Assembly: GCF_000277125.1 (NCBI RefSeq)
Contig: NC_016946.1
Location: 1,302,001-1,366,000 of the forward strand
Reading direction: 5' to 3'
DNA from: Mycobacterium intracellulare ATCC 13950
GTDB taxonomy: Bacteria > Actinomycetota > Actinomycetes > Mycobacteriales > Mycobacteriaceae
Length of the DNA: 64,000 bases
Shown here: piece after piece, positions 35,639 through 43,986 of the stretch
Numbering within the stretch: position 1 is the stretch's first letter
Layout of the letters: each line of letters opens with the position of its first letter
Translations under genes and position numbers: made by a program
The notes under the pieces: model-generated
Told to the model about the DNA's origin: nothing
The model's database searches: none
The model's input: the letters and a program-made list of their open reading frames with translations, nothing else

Positions 35639-36447
35639 GCGGCGGCGATCCGTCGTGCACGGAAACACATCCGGCCGTCATCGTCGACCGTCTCGGGTCG
35701 GTGGCGTGCGTGACGTTGTCCCGGCCGGAAAAGGCCAACGCCCTGGACGCCGAGATCACCGATGCACTGCTCGGGGCCGTCCTAGCGCTGCGTGATGACT
35801 CAGACGTGCGCGCGATGGTGCTGACCGGCGAGGGCAGCGCATTCAGCGCCGGCGGGGACTTCAAGACCATCCGTGCCATGCGCGATGACCGCTCTCTGCG
35901 CGACACCGTGCTCGCCGCCCACCAAGAGCTGTTCTGGGCAATGACGCGCCTGCCGTTTCCCACCGTCGCCGCCGTCAACGGCGCTGCAGTCGGTGCCGGC
36001 GTCACGGTGGCGCTGCTGTGCGACCTGGTCGTGATGGCCGAAGACTCCTTCCTCAGTGATCCGCGGGTTTCGCTAGGGCTGCTCGACGGCGCCGGCGGGT
36101 TGCTGCTGTGGCCGTTGCTCACGAGCCTGTCCGCCGCCAAGGAACATCTGCTCCTGGGCGACCGGGTCAGCGGCGCCGAAGCACATCGCCTGGGGCTGGC
36201 GAACCGGGCGGTACCCGCAACCGACGTGCTGGAGGAGGCGTTGCGGCTGGCCGATCGCCTCGCCGCGCTCCCGCCGCAGGCCGTCCGGCAGACGCGCCAG
36301 CTGCTGAATTTCCACATCGACCGGGTTGCCGCGTTACTGCCACATTGCGCCCGCGCGGAAAGCGAGTGCTTTGACACCGAGGAGCATCGCGTGCTGCTCG
36401 AGCGGCTGAGCGCACGCGCGGCAGCCAAGAACGCGAGGATCCCGTAA
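35635..36447 (+). CDS. Enoyl-CoA hydratase/isomerase
   Basis: A 270-residue crotonase-fold protein that would add water to, or shift, the double bond made by the dehydrogenase. LSRPEKANALDAEITDALLG, the oxyanion-hole segment GEGSAFSAGGDFKTI and AAVNGAAVGAGVTVALLCDL are typical. The usual catalytic Glu after LCDL is less clear (VMAEDSFLSDPRVSLGLLDG), so the exact crotonase reaction is open. GTG 35,635 overlaps the previous stop as GTGA; a longer in-frame start would run through the previous gene. It is in the operon between the acyl-CoA dehydrogenase pair and an SDR. Confidence 0.9.
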   Translation: MSGGDPSCTETHPAVIVDRLGSVACVTLSRPEKANALDAEITDALLGAVLALRDDSDVRAMVLTGEGSAFSAGGDFKTIRAMRDDRSLRDTVLAAHQELFWAMTRLPFPTVAAVNGAAVGAGVTVALLCDLVVMAEDSFLSDPRVSLGLLDGAGGLLLWPLLTSLSAAKEHLLLGDRVSGAEAHRLGLANRAVPATDVLEEALRLADRLAALPPQAVRQTRQLLNFHIDRVAALLPHCARAESECFDTEEHRVLLERLSARAAAKNARIP

Positions 36448-37187
36448 TGGCTCGCGTCGCATTGGTCACGGGCGGCACCCGGGGGATAGGTCGTGCCATC
36501 ACCGACCGGCTGACGCATGCCGGTGTCGCGGTGGCCGCGGCGTACGCCCGCGACGACGTCGCCGCACACGCCGTGCGCGAGGAGGCTTCGCGGTGCGGGG
36601 CCACGGTGAGTCTGCATCAGGCCGATGTAGGGGAGCCGACATGCTGCCAGCGGCTGGTTGCCGACGTTCTCGAGCAGCACGGCCGGCTGGACTACTTGGT
36701 CAACAACGCCGGGATGGTCAACGAGCAACGGCTCAGCGAGGTCAGCTCCGAGGACTGGCAACGCCAGCTCGCGGTCAACCTGTCTGCGGCGTTTTTCCTC
36801 AGCCAGGCCGCGCTGGCGCACATGACCCAGCAGCGTTTCGGGCGAGTGGTCAACATCGGCTCGGTCACGGCACTGCTGGGCAGCCCGGTGCAGATCGCCT
36901 ACGGCGCTGCCAAGGGCGGCATCGTCGGGCTGACCAGATCGTGTGCTCGGGCGGTCGCGCGCAAGGGCATCACCGTGAATTGCGTGATACCCGGCAGCTT
37001 CGACACCGATCTGTCGGCCGAGCTGGCATACACCGACCGGGATGCGGTGACGTCGATGATCCCGGTCGGGCGCTGGGGCCGTCCCGAGGAGCTGGCGCAC
37101 GCCGTCGCGTTTCTGCTCGACGACCTCGCCTCCTATGTCACCGGCGCCGTCCTGACCGTCGACGGCGGAATGAGCATGGGTGGATAA
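36447..37187 (+). CDS. 3-ketoacyl reductase/3-hydroxyacyl-CoA dehydrogenase-type SDR
   Basis: A 246-residue FabG-like SDR: VALVTGGTRGIGRAITDRL, LVNNAGMVN, VNIGSVTALLG and YGAAKGGIVGLTRS with Ser-Tyr-Lys in place, and the C-terminal LTVDGGMSMGG. In this operon it most likely oxidises the hydroxyacyl-CoA produced by the hydratase, though reduction is equally possible for the fold. ATG 36,447 overlaps the previous stop by one base; the end overlaps the ligase start by eight bases. Confidence 0.92.
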   Translation: MARVALVTGGTRGIGRAITDRLTHAGVAVAAAYARDDVAAHAVREEASRCGATVSLHQADVGEPTCCQRLVADVLEQHGRLDYLVNNAGMVNEQRLSEVSSEDWQRQLAVNLSAAFFLSQAALAHMTQQRFGRVVNIGSVTALLGSPVQIAYGAAKGGIVGLTRSCARAVARKGITVNCVIPGSFDTDLSAELAYTDRDAVTSMIPVGRWGRPEELAHAVAFLLDDLASYVTGAVLTVDGGMSMGG

Positions 37188-38826
37188 GGTGAACCGAACT
37201 CGACTCACCGCGAGTGACATCGTGGCGCCGCCGGTGGCCCCGGGCCGCCTCGCCGAATACCGCCGCTTCGGCTACATCAGCGACCAGACGATTTCTGCGT
37301 CGGTCGTCCGCGCCGCCCGTCAGTGGGGCTCACAGCCGGCCCTCGCCGAAGGCGGCCATCAGCTGACTTACCAGGAGCTGCTCGAGGTGGTGGAACGTGC
37401 TGCCGCGTGGCTGACCGGGGCGGGCATCGGGTCTGGCGACGTCGTCTGCTGGCAGACGCCGAACTGGTGGGAAGCTCACGTGCTGGGCCTGGCGGTCTGG
37501 CATGCCGGGGCGGTGAGCTGCCCGGTCGCCCCGTTCTACCGGGAACACGAGCTGCGCCAGGTCATCGAGCAGGTGCGGCCGGCCGCTGTGGTGACCGCCG
37601 AGGCGTTTCGTGGATTCGCCCACGCCGACGCGTTCGACGACCTCCTTGCGGCAACCGGTCTCGGCGACGTTGCCCGCCTCGTGCTGCGGGGGACCCGGCC
37701 GGGCTGGGCGCCGTTCGACGCGGTCGTCTCGCACGGGCGCCGCCAGAAATCCGCCACGGTCGGACCCGATGATCCGTGCCTGATCCTCTTCACTTCGGGC
37801 ACGACGTCGGGTGCTAAGGCCGCGGTGCACTCGTCGCGCACGTTGCTGGCCGAAACCCGCCAGCTCGTTGATGCGTGGGGCCTGTCCTGGGAGGACGTCG
37901 CCTACATGGCCGCCCCGCTGCAGCACATCACGGGCGTGCTCAACGCAATGACCATCCCGTTGCTGGTCGGCGCCTCCGCGGTGCTGGCCGACCGTTGGGA
38001 ACCTGACGTCGCGGTGGCCGACATCATGCGCCACCGGGTGACGTATTCGGCCGGGGCAACGGTTTTCCTGCAGGAATTGACCGACGCCGCTCGCGCCGCC
38101 CGCGTGCACCTGCCGCTGCGGATTTTCGCCTGCGGCGGGGCGGCGGTGCCGCGCGCGGTCATGGAACACAGTGAAGAGCAGGGGATTCCGGCCGCCCGGG
38201 TGTACGGCATGACCGAACTTCCGACCGTGACGGTGATGAACCGCGCGTATCCGTTCGACCTGCGCGCGGGGACCGACGGCGCGATCGCCCCGGGGGTGCA
38301 GGTCCGGGTCGTCGGGACGGACGGCGAGCCGCTGGCCGCAGGCTGCCCGGGCGAACTGCTGGTGCGCGGGCCCGAGCAGATGCTCGGCTACCTCGATCCT
38401 GACGCCAACCGGGCGGCCCTCGACGACGCGGGATGGTTCAGCACCGGGGATGTCGGTCTCGTCGACGGCGCCGGCTTCGTCACCATCACCGGGCGGGTCA
38501 AAGACGTGATCAACCGCGGCGGCGAGAAGTTCTCGGCCCGCGACATCGAAGACCTGCTCGTCAAACACCCGGCGGTGCGCCACGCCGCCGTGGTACCCGG
38601 ACCCGACGCAAGGTTCGGCGAAGTGCCCGTGGCGTTCGTCGTGTTCGACCACCCAGGCCAGGTGACAGCCGAAGACCTGTGCCGTTATCTGCACGCCACC
38701 GGACTGGCCCGCCAAAAGACCCCCGTCGCTTGGCATTTCGTCGACGCCTTGCCGACGACCTCTTCGGGGAAGGTCAAGAAGTTCGAGCTGATCGCAACCA
38801 CGAGCACCGAGGAAAGGCTGGGATGA
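37180..38826 (+). CDS. AMP-forming acyl-CoA synthetase
   Basis: A 548-residue adenylate-forming enzyme that activates a carboxylic acid to its CoA thioester. Motifs: LILFTSGTTSGAKAAVHS (phosphate loop), RVYGMTELPTVTVMN, WFSTGDVGLVDGAGFV, INRGGEKFSARDIE (hinge) and the catalytic Lys in TSSGKVKKFEL. The N-terminal part (VARSVVRA-type YISDQTISASVVRAARQWG) resembles ligases for cyclohexane or aromatic acids and cholate-type substrates, which is only a hint. GTG 37,180 overlaps the SDR; GTG 37,189 is an alternative. It is coupled to the broken thioesterase gene by ATGA. Confidence 0.93.
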   Translation: MDKVNRTRLTASDIVAPPVAPGRLAEYRRFGYISDQTISASVVRAARQWGSQPALAEGGHQLTYQELLEVVERAAAWLTGAGIGSGDVVCWQTPNWWEAHVLGLAVWHAGAVSCPVAPFYREHELRQVIEQVRPAAVVTAEAFRGFAHADAFDDLLAATGLGDVARLVLRGTRPGWAPFDAVVSHGRRQKSATVGPDDPCLILFTSGTTSGAKAAVHSSRTLLAETRQLVDAWGLSWEDVAYMAAPLQHITGVLNAMTIPLLVGASAVLADRWEPDVAVADIMRHRVTYSAGATVFLQELTDAARAARVHLPLRIFACGGAAVPRAVMEHSEEQGIPAARVYGMTELPTVTVMNRAYPFDLRAGTDGAIAPGVQVRVVGTDGEPLAAGCPGELLVRGPEQMLGYLDPDANRAALDDAGWFSTGDVGLVDGAGFVTITGRVKDVINRGGEKFSARDIEDLLVKHPAVRHAAVVPGPDARFGEVPVAFVVFDHPGQVTAEDLCRYLHATGLARQKTPVAWHFVDALPTTSSGKVKKFELIATTSTEERLG

Positions 38827-39331
38827 ATCTCGATCAATTTCGCGCCATGCTCACCCTCTGCGACGGCATCGAGGGCCGCACCGTGTTGCCGGTGCCGGAT
38901 CCGAGCGCAGAGCGGATCTTCGGCGGACAAACTATGGCACAGCTCATCGTTGCCGCCGCACCACCGGGATCGGCCAAAGCGGTGAAGTCACTGCAGATCG
39001 CGTTCCCGCGCGCCGGACGCGCCGCCGGCCCGTTGCACCTGGACCTCGAACAAACCCACGACGGTCGGTCATTGGGCCATCGGCGTGCGGTGGCGTGGGC
39101 CAGCCAGCGCGATGCCGACGTCAGCGTCCAAACCGGTGTCGTGACCCATTCGGTCTGGTTTCACCAACCGTTGGACGTCGCGCGGTGGCTGCGGGGCAGA
39201 TCCATGGCGTGCGATTGGCTGGTGGCCGCGGCTTCGGCACCGGAGACGTCTACACCGAATCCGGAACTCATGTCGCATCGTTCGCGCAGGAAAGCGTCGT
39301 GCGGACCCCACCGACAGGAATGCAGCCATGA
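38823..39331 (+). pseudogene. TesB-like acyl-CoA thioesterase, frameshifted and shortened
   Basis: The first frame from ATG 38,823 reads TesB-like sequence (AERIFGGQTMAQLIVAA, DGRSLGHRRAVAWAS, SVWFHQPLDVARWLRG). Near 39,190-39,200 the frame is lost. The matching C-terminus (GGRGFGTGDVYTESGTHVAS, ending SFAQESVVRTPPTGMQP at 39,331) continues in another frame. Restoring one missing base gives 169 residues, still about 100 short of a normal double-hotdog TesB, so the link between the hotdog halves also seems deleted. It overlaps both neighbours as ATGA, so the operon layout is preserved. Confidence 0.75.
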
Positions 39332-40167
39332 CAGCTCAACACTTCGTCCGCTATGAGGTCGATGACCGGGTCGCGGTGATCACCCTGGACCGCCCCGAGG
39401 CCGCCAATGCCCAAACCCCGGGAATCCTCAAGGATCTCGACGAAGCTTGGCGGCGTGCCGACGGGGAACCCGAGGTTCGGGTCATCGTTTTCCAGACCAC
39501 CGGTAAGCACTTCTCCGCCGGGCACGACATGTCGGGCACCGATCCATCCGCCGATGGGCGCAACCTGAGTCCGCAGCGCACCGACGGCAAGCTGCTCGCG
39601 GACACCTACTACGACTGGGAGACCCGCGGCTACCTCGAGTACGCGACGCGCTGGCGCGACATCCCCAAGCCCTCCATCGCCGCGGTGCAGGGCAAGTGCA
39701 TTGCGGCCGGATTGATGCTCTGCTGGCCGTGCGATCTCATCGTCGCCGCGGATAACGCGCGGTTCTCCGACCCGGTCGGTCTGCTGGGCATCATGGGCGT
39801 CGAATACCACGCTCACACTTGGGAACTCGGTCCCCGCAAAGCCAAGGAAATGCTGTTCACCGCCGGTTCGGTGACGGCCGAAGAGGCGCTGCGCTGCGGG
39901 ATGGTCAACCACGTCGTACCGCTGGAGGACTTGCGTTCCGCCACAATGGATCTCGCTCATCGCGTCGCTCAGACCGATCCGTGGGCCCTGCGACTGGCCA
40001 AGCGGGCGGTCAATCAGACTATGGACACCATGGGCTTCTCGACGGCGATCGCCTCATGTTTTGACATGCATCATCTCGGCCACACCCGGGCGCTGGCCGC
40101 GACTAACGGGCAGACCGTCGTGATGGCCGACCTGGAACGGATGAAGGCCGCGGGCCGCAGCAAGTGA
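39328..40167 (+). CDS. Enoyl-CoA hydratase/isomerase
   Basis: A second crotonase-fold protein in the operon, 279 residues. It has LDRPEAANAQTPGILKDLDE, GKHFSAGHDMSGTDP and AVQGKCIAAGLMLCWPCDLI. The insert SPQRTDGKLLADTYYDWETR between the first and second oxyanion segments is typical of a mycobacterial EchA subgroup. It has GIMGVEYHAHTWELGPRKAK where other hydratases carry the catalytic Glu region, so it may be an isomerase or a C-C hydrolase-like member. ATG 39,328 overlaps the thioesterase remnant. It ends the operon; a MarR gene follows after 249 bp. Confidence 0.92.
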   Translation: MTAQHFVRYEVDDRVAVITLDRPEAANAQTPGILKDLDEAWRRADGEPEVRVIVFQTTGKHFSAGHDMSGTDPSADGRNLSPQRTDGKLLADTYYDWETRGYLEYATRWRDIPKPSIAAVQGKCIAAGLMLCWPCDLIVAADNARFSDPVGLLGIMGVEYHAHTWELGPRKAKEMLFTAGSVTAEEALRCGMVNHVVPLEDLRSATMDLAHRVAQTDPWALRLAKRAVNQTMDTMGFSTAIASCFDMHHLGHTRALAATNGQTVVMADLERMKAAGRSK

Positions 40168-40381
40168 GCCGATGTCAGTCGTACGTCAGTGCGCCCGAAG
40201 TTCGCCTTCTCACCGGGCAGGATCCCACAGCCCCAAGTGGATTCGGGCTCATGCCGACGGATTGGTCGCCATCCTGCTGCCAGGATCGGCCGCCGGCTGA
40301 CGCGTGCGTCGTCTAGGCGGGCCCGGAGTCGGCACGCCGACCGTAACCAGCCGGGCCTGGTCGAAGCAAATACGCTTTACT

Positions 40382-40395
40382 TGTTCGCGCGAACA
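40382..40395. promoter_or_regulatory. Palindromic operator candidate before the MarR gene
   Basis: TGTTCGCGCGAACA is a perfect 14-bp palindrome 22 bp upstream of ATG 40,417, where a MarR dimer would block the promoter. A second short palindrome TACGTA lies just downstream. Confidence 0.5.
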
Positions 40396-40416
40396 GATAC
40401 TACGTATGTTGGACTC

Positions 40417-40980
40417 ATGGCAGCTGTTAAGACGGGCGGGAAGCGAGCACGAAGTACGAAGGCCGACAAGGTGACCGCGCTTAGCGTGGGTGAAATCAAG
40501 GTGATTCGCGCGCTGCACCCCGGTTTTGTGACCATGATGAAGCAACTCGATGCTGACCTGCAGCGCGAGCATCGCATGTCGCACGCCGAATTCGTCGCGT
40601 TGATGTTTTTGTCCGAGGCTTCCGACCGTACGTTAGGGCTCAGCGAACTGGCTCGGCAATGCCAGCAGTCGTTGAGCGCGATCAGCCGTACCGTCGGGCG
40701 GATGGAGGCCGAGGGGTTGGTTCGCCGTGAGCAGTCATCCCGGGATGCGCGCGCTTGTAACGCAGTACTTACCGAGGCCGGACTAAGCCGATTGGAGCAA
40801 GCCGTCCCCACCCACGTTGTCAGCCTGCGCCGCCACCTATTCGACCACCTCGACGGAGTGGACCTCAAAGCCATCGGCGATGCCTTCGAACGCATCGCGG
40901 CCGCCGCTAGCGGAGACCCTCACGGAGTTCCCGGTCAACCATCACCAGACACCCCGGTGGGGCGATACATCTCGACCTGA
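40417..40980 (+). CDS. MarR-family transcriptional regulator
   Basis: A 187-residue winged-helix regulator. A basic tail (KTGGKRARSTKADK) precedes the dimer helix. The recognition region LSELARQCQQSLSAISRTVG and wing GLVRREQSSRDARACNAVLT are canonical. ATG 40,417 is chosen: the upstream extension has no family match and crosses the palindrome. By genome position it could regulate the catabolic operon ending at 40,167 or the Dps gene. The inverted repeat in front of it suggests autoregulation. Confidence 0.9.
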   Translation: MAAVKTGGKRARSTKADKVTALSVGEIKVIRALHPGFVTMMKQLDADLQREHRMSHAEFVALMFLSEASDRTLGLSELARQCQQSLSAISRTVGRMEAEGLVRREQSSRDARACNAVLTEAGLSRLEQAVPTHVVSLRRHLFDHLDGVDLKAIGDAFERIAAAASGDPHGVPGQPSPDTPVGRYIST

Positions 40981-41094
40981 ATGATCGTCGGAGTCGAGAC
41001 TGCTGGCCGGGCCGCTGCGTCCGGCCTGCTTCCACGCCGCGCCCGCTTCGTCGTCTGTGAGCGATGCCACCGATCGCCTCCGTCATCGACCTTG

Positions 41095-41136
41095 TTTGTT
41101 TGCGCTAGCAAGCATAAACTTGCTAGCGCAAGCAAA
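41095..41136. promoter_or_regulatory. Large inverted repeat upstream of the Dps-like gene
   Basis: Arms 41,095-41,112 and 41,119-41,136 match in 17 of 18 positions (core TTGCGCTAGCAAG / CTTGCTAGCGCAA) around the spacer CATAAA. It ends 24 bp before the Dps start, so it is most likely an operator; an mRNA hairpin in the leader is the alternative. Confidence 0.6.
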
Positions 41137-41159
41137 GTAACCTAGAAGGAGGGTCAACT

Positions 41160-41672
41160 ATGACCGCAGCCCCCGTGGCCGAAAGGCGTGGCAACCGTCG
41201 TTTCGACGACGACATCCGGAACTTCACGGCGTCCCCAACGCTGGCCGTCAATCTGCAACGCGTGCTCGTTGACCTCATTGAGCTGAACCTCCAAGGTAAG
41301 CAAGCGCATTGGAACGTCATTGGCTCAAACTTCCGCGACCTGCACCTGCAGCTCGACGAGCTCGTTGACGCCGCTCGTGAGGCCAGCGACACCATCGCCG
41401 AGCGGATGCGGGCCCTCGACGCCGTTCCAGACGGACGGTCCGACACGGTCGCGGCGACGACGAGCCTGCCGCAGTTCCCGGCCAACGAGGTCGCCACCGG
41501 CGAGGTCGTCGATCTGGTGACCGCACGGACGTACGCTACCGTCGACACCATCCGTAACGTGCACGACGCAGTCGACGCCGACGACCCCAGCACGAGCGAT
41601 CTGCTTCACGAGATCGTCGACTCACTGGAGAAGCTCGCCTGGATGATCAAGTCCGAAAACCGCAAGCTTTAA
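41160..41672 (+). CDS. Dps/ferritin-like DNA-protection protein
   Basis: A 170-residue protein of the Dps family, which forms 12-mer shells that oxidise and store iron and shield DNA under stress. The ferroxidase segment LQGKQAHWNVIGSNFRDLHL with LQLDELVD carries the conserved His and acidic residues, and the C-terminal helix LLHEIVDSLEKLAWMIKSE matches. ATG 41,160 has a strong GAAGGAGGG site. A large inverted repeat upstream suggests tight control. It has no metabolic link to the neighbouring CoA genes. Confidence 0.92.
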   Translation: MTAAPVAERRGNRRFDDDIRNFTASPTLAVNLQRVLVDLIELNLQGKQAHWNVIGSNFRDLHLQLDELVDAAREASDTIAERMRALDAVPDGRSDTVAATTSLPQFPANEVATGEVVDLVTARTYATVDTIRNVHDAVDADDPSTSDLLHEIVDSLEKLAWMIKSENRKL

Positions 41673-41920
41673 ACTCGACGTGCCGAGCCTGGCGTCAACT
41701 GGACCAGAAATCGGAGTGGCGCCCGGGCGGGTTGCTTCAGGGAAGTCACAGAAGCGCTGGACCTAAGAGCCACAACGCATTATCCGGTAGCGAGTGCCCG
41801 CCACCGCCAGGTGTCGTTGGCAGGCTGGCGGGCTTGGTCGATCGACGCCGGCTGGGGCGTGTCGAACGGGCTTCTGTCAGGTCGACGAACTCGGCGTCGA
41901 TAGCGGCACTCTTGACGGCG

Positions 41921-42265
41921 TCAATGCCCTTCTCCTTGCGGTTGGTTGGCTACAAAACACTGAACCCGCCTAGCGGCATCGTTCGGCTTGACTCCCATAT
42001 CCACCAACCTCAGAGCTATTTCGTCCGGGGGAACGCCCGAATTGAGATCCGTTGCGATCACATGAATGCTGGGAAACCAATCTTCTACACTTACCCCCGG
42101 CGGTGGGGGCTTCGCGTCGCCTCCTAGGCATTGAACGTAACCATTAATGCCAGTGTCAGCGTGCGCAGACGACGCCCCTATCAGCACAACCAGGGCGGTG
42201 AGCAGGACGGCGATGGCTATGCCGACCGCCGCAGCGGCATAGATGGAACGCATGCCCACACGCAT
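41921..42265 (-). CDS. Small secreted DUF732-like protein
   Basis: A 114-residue protein with a signal peptide: MRVGMRSIYAAAAVGIAIAV, then more hydrophobic residues and a likely cleavage after SAHA. The mature part of about 75 residues has two Cys (YVQCLGG, RRVQCFVANQP) that would form one disulfide. The pattern FPSIHVIATDLNSGVPPDEI is like the mycobacterial DUF732 family. ATG 42,265 or 42,253 are both suitable. The function is unknown. It is downstream of the ligase operon on the same strand but separated by 95 bp. Confidence 0.75.
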   Translation of the reverse strand: MRVGMRSIYAAAAVGIAIAVLLTALVVLIGASSAHADTGINGYVQCLGGDAKPPPPGVSVEDWFPSIHVIATDLNSGVPPDEIALRLVDMGVKPNDAARRVQCFVANQPQGEGH

Positions 42266-42360
42266 CCAGCTATAGATGGGTAACCGCCCGCTGGTCGCTT
42301 GCTGGCCGGTTGGCAGAATCCGCCGGGGCTGCCAGGGGTGGTCGCCCGCGAAACCGACTA

Positions 42361-43986
42361 TCAAACTGACCCACCGCCCAACAGCCCGACAAGGCCCTGG
42401 CGGTCGAGCTTGCCGGTGGGCAGCATCGGTAACTCGCTCTCGGCAAGGACCGCGATCACGGTCGGCACCTTGAACCCGGAGAGGTTGGCGCGGGCGTGCG
42501 CTGTGACGGCATCGATGGACAGCTGGGCGCCGTGCGCCGGCACGACGGCGGCTCCGACGACTTCGCCACGGACGGGGTGAGGCAGGGCGACCACGAAGCT
42601 GTGCAGCACGCCGGGCATGGCGTCCAGAACCGATTCGACCTCTGCCGGTGAGACATTGGATCCGGCCGTTTTGATCAGGGCGCTGGCGCGACCGGTGAAG
42701 TGCAGATGCCCGGCGTCGTCGAACCAGCCGCGGTCCCCGGTGTCATACCAGCCGTCGGCGGTGAACACCTCGTGGCGTTCCTGTTTGTAGATCGCGTTCA
42801 TCAGGATCTGGCCGCGCACCTGGATCTGGCCCTCCTGACCCTGCGGCACTGGAAGACCCGCGGTATCAACGATCCGGTGCTGCACAACCCCGGGCAACGG
42901 GATTCCGAAGGAACCGCGCCGTTCCGGGGGAAGCGGGGTGTCGGGCACCTCGACCATGGTGTGCGGGCCGCCGGTCTCGGTCATGCCGAGCAGGTTTGGG
43001 GTCAGCTCGGGTTCGCTGGGTCGACGGTCGGGCGGGAGCGCCTGCAGCATGGTGCCGCCCCGGACGGTGGACAGGTCGCGCTTGGCGAAATCGGGGTGGT
43101 CGGCCATGGCCTGGCTGGCTTGTGCCCAGCAGGAGATGAAGGTGGCTCGCTCCCGTTCCAGCAGGGCAAGCGTGGCGCCTGCGTCGAACACGTCTTGAGC
43201 CAGGATCGCGGCTCCGGTGGACAGCGCCTGCAACACCACCATGGTCAGTCCGCCCACCCAGAAGAACGGCATTGGGGAGTAGATGCGGTCGGCGGCGGTG
43301 ACCCCGCGGTGGCGGGCCAGGATGGCCGCGTGGCGCACCAGGCTGCCGTGGGTGTGTGCGACGGACTTCGGTAGCGCCGTGGTCCCAGACGTCGTCACCA
43401 GCACGAGCTCATCGGCAGGCCCAACCTCTTGCTCGACGGAGCCGGTCAAGGGCGCGACCGGAGCCGCGTTACCAGGCCACGGGGTTGCCCAGGCTCGGTC
43501 ACAGTCGGGCCACACGTGCACCCGCCGCAGATAGGGGACAGCCTCGAGCGCGATCGCCCCTTCACCGTCGGCCAAGCCCGGTAACGCATCGGCTACTCGG
43601 GCAACGAGATCGTGGCCGGCGATCGACCGGCCCATCAATAGCACCTGGGTGTCGGTGTGGCGCAACAGCCGAGCGAGTTCGGCGCCCGGGGCAAAGGTCG
43701 ACAACGGGACGGTGAGCGCGCCGATGCGTGCCGCGGCCAACCAGGCGATGAGCCACTGGGCGCAGTTGGGGAACAGGATGCCGACGCGGGTTCCCTTGCC
43801 CACGCCCGATGCCAACAGCGCATCGGCGAGTGCCCTGGACTGCGCGTCGGCCTCAGCGAAAGTGAGCCGCTCGGAGTCGGTGACCAGGAACTCGCCATCA
43901 GGCTCGGCGCGCCGCCGTGACAGCAACTCGGGGACACTGCCCGGCAGCCCAAGGAATGCATCCGAGGCGGTCTGCGCCGCGGCCAT
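42361..43986 (-). CDS. AMP-forming acyl-CoA synthetase
   Basis: A 541-residue ligase: LVTTSGTTALPKSVAHTHGS, LGMTETGGPHTM, WYDTGDRGWFDDAGHLHF, hinge GRASALIKTAGSNVSPAEVE and catalytic Lys in LPTGKLDRQGL. The N-terminal part names a poorly defined substrate pocket; it resembles the fatty/aryl acid ligases found near P450s in mycobacteria. ATG 43,986 overlaps the P450 stop as TGATG, so the order amidohydrolase, P450, ligase is one operon running right to left. It probably activates an acid generated by the P450 or released by the hydrolase. Confidence 0.92.
   Translation of the reverse strand: MAAAQTASDAFLGLPGSVPELLSRRRAEPDGEFLVTDSERLTFAEADAQSRALADALLASGVGKGTRVGILFPNCAQWLIAWLAAARIGALTVPLSTFAPGAELARLLRHTDTQVLLMGRSIAGHDLVARVADALPGLADGEGAIALEAVPYLRRVHVWPDCDRAWATPWPGNAAPVAPLTGSVEQEVGPADELVLVTTSGTTALPKSVAHTHGSLVRHAAILARHRGVTAADRIYSPMPFFWVGGLTMVVLQALSTGAAILAQDVFDAGATLALLERERATFISCWAQASQAMADHPDFAKRDLSTVRGGTMLQALPPDRRPSEPELTPNLLGMTETGGPHTMVEVPDTPLPPERRGSFGIPLPGVVQHRIVDTAGLPVPQGQEGQIQVRGQILMNAIYKQERHEVFTADGWYDTGDRGWFDDAGHLHFTGRASALIKTAGSNVSPAEVESVLDAMPGVLHSFVVALPHPVRGEVVGAAVVPAHGAQLSIDAVTAHARANLSGFKVPTVIAVLAESELPMLPTGKLDRQGLVGLLGGGSV

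Noticed and set aside
41746..41925. Minus-strand peptide with KEKGIDAVKSAAIDAEFVDL between the Dps and DUF732-like genes
   Set aside because: It looks protein-like but has no start, no recognised family and partly overlaps the DUF732-like gene in another frame; too little to call.
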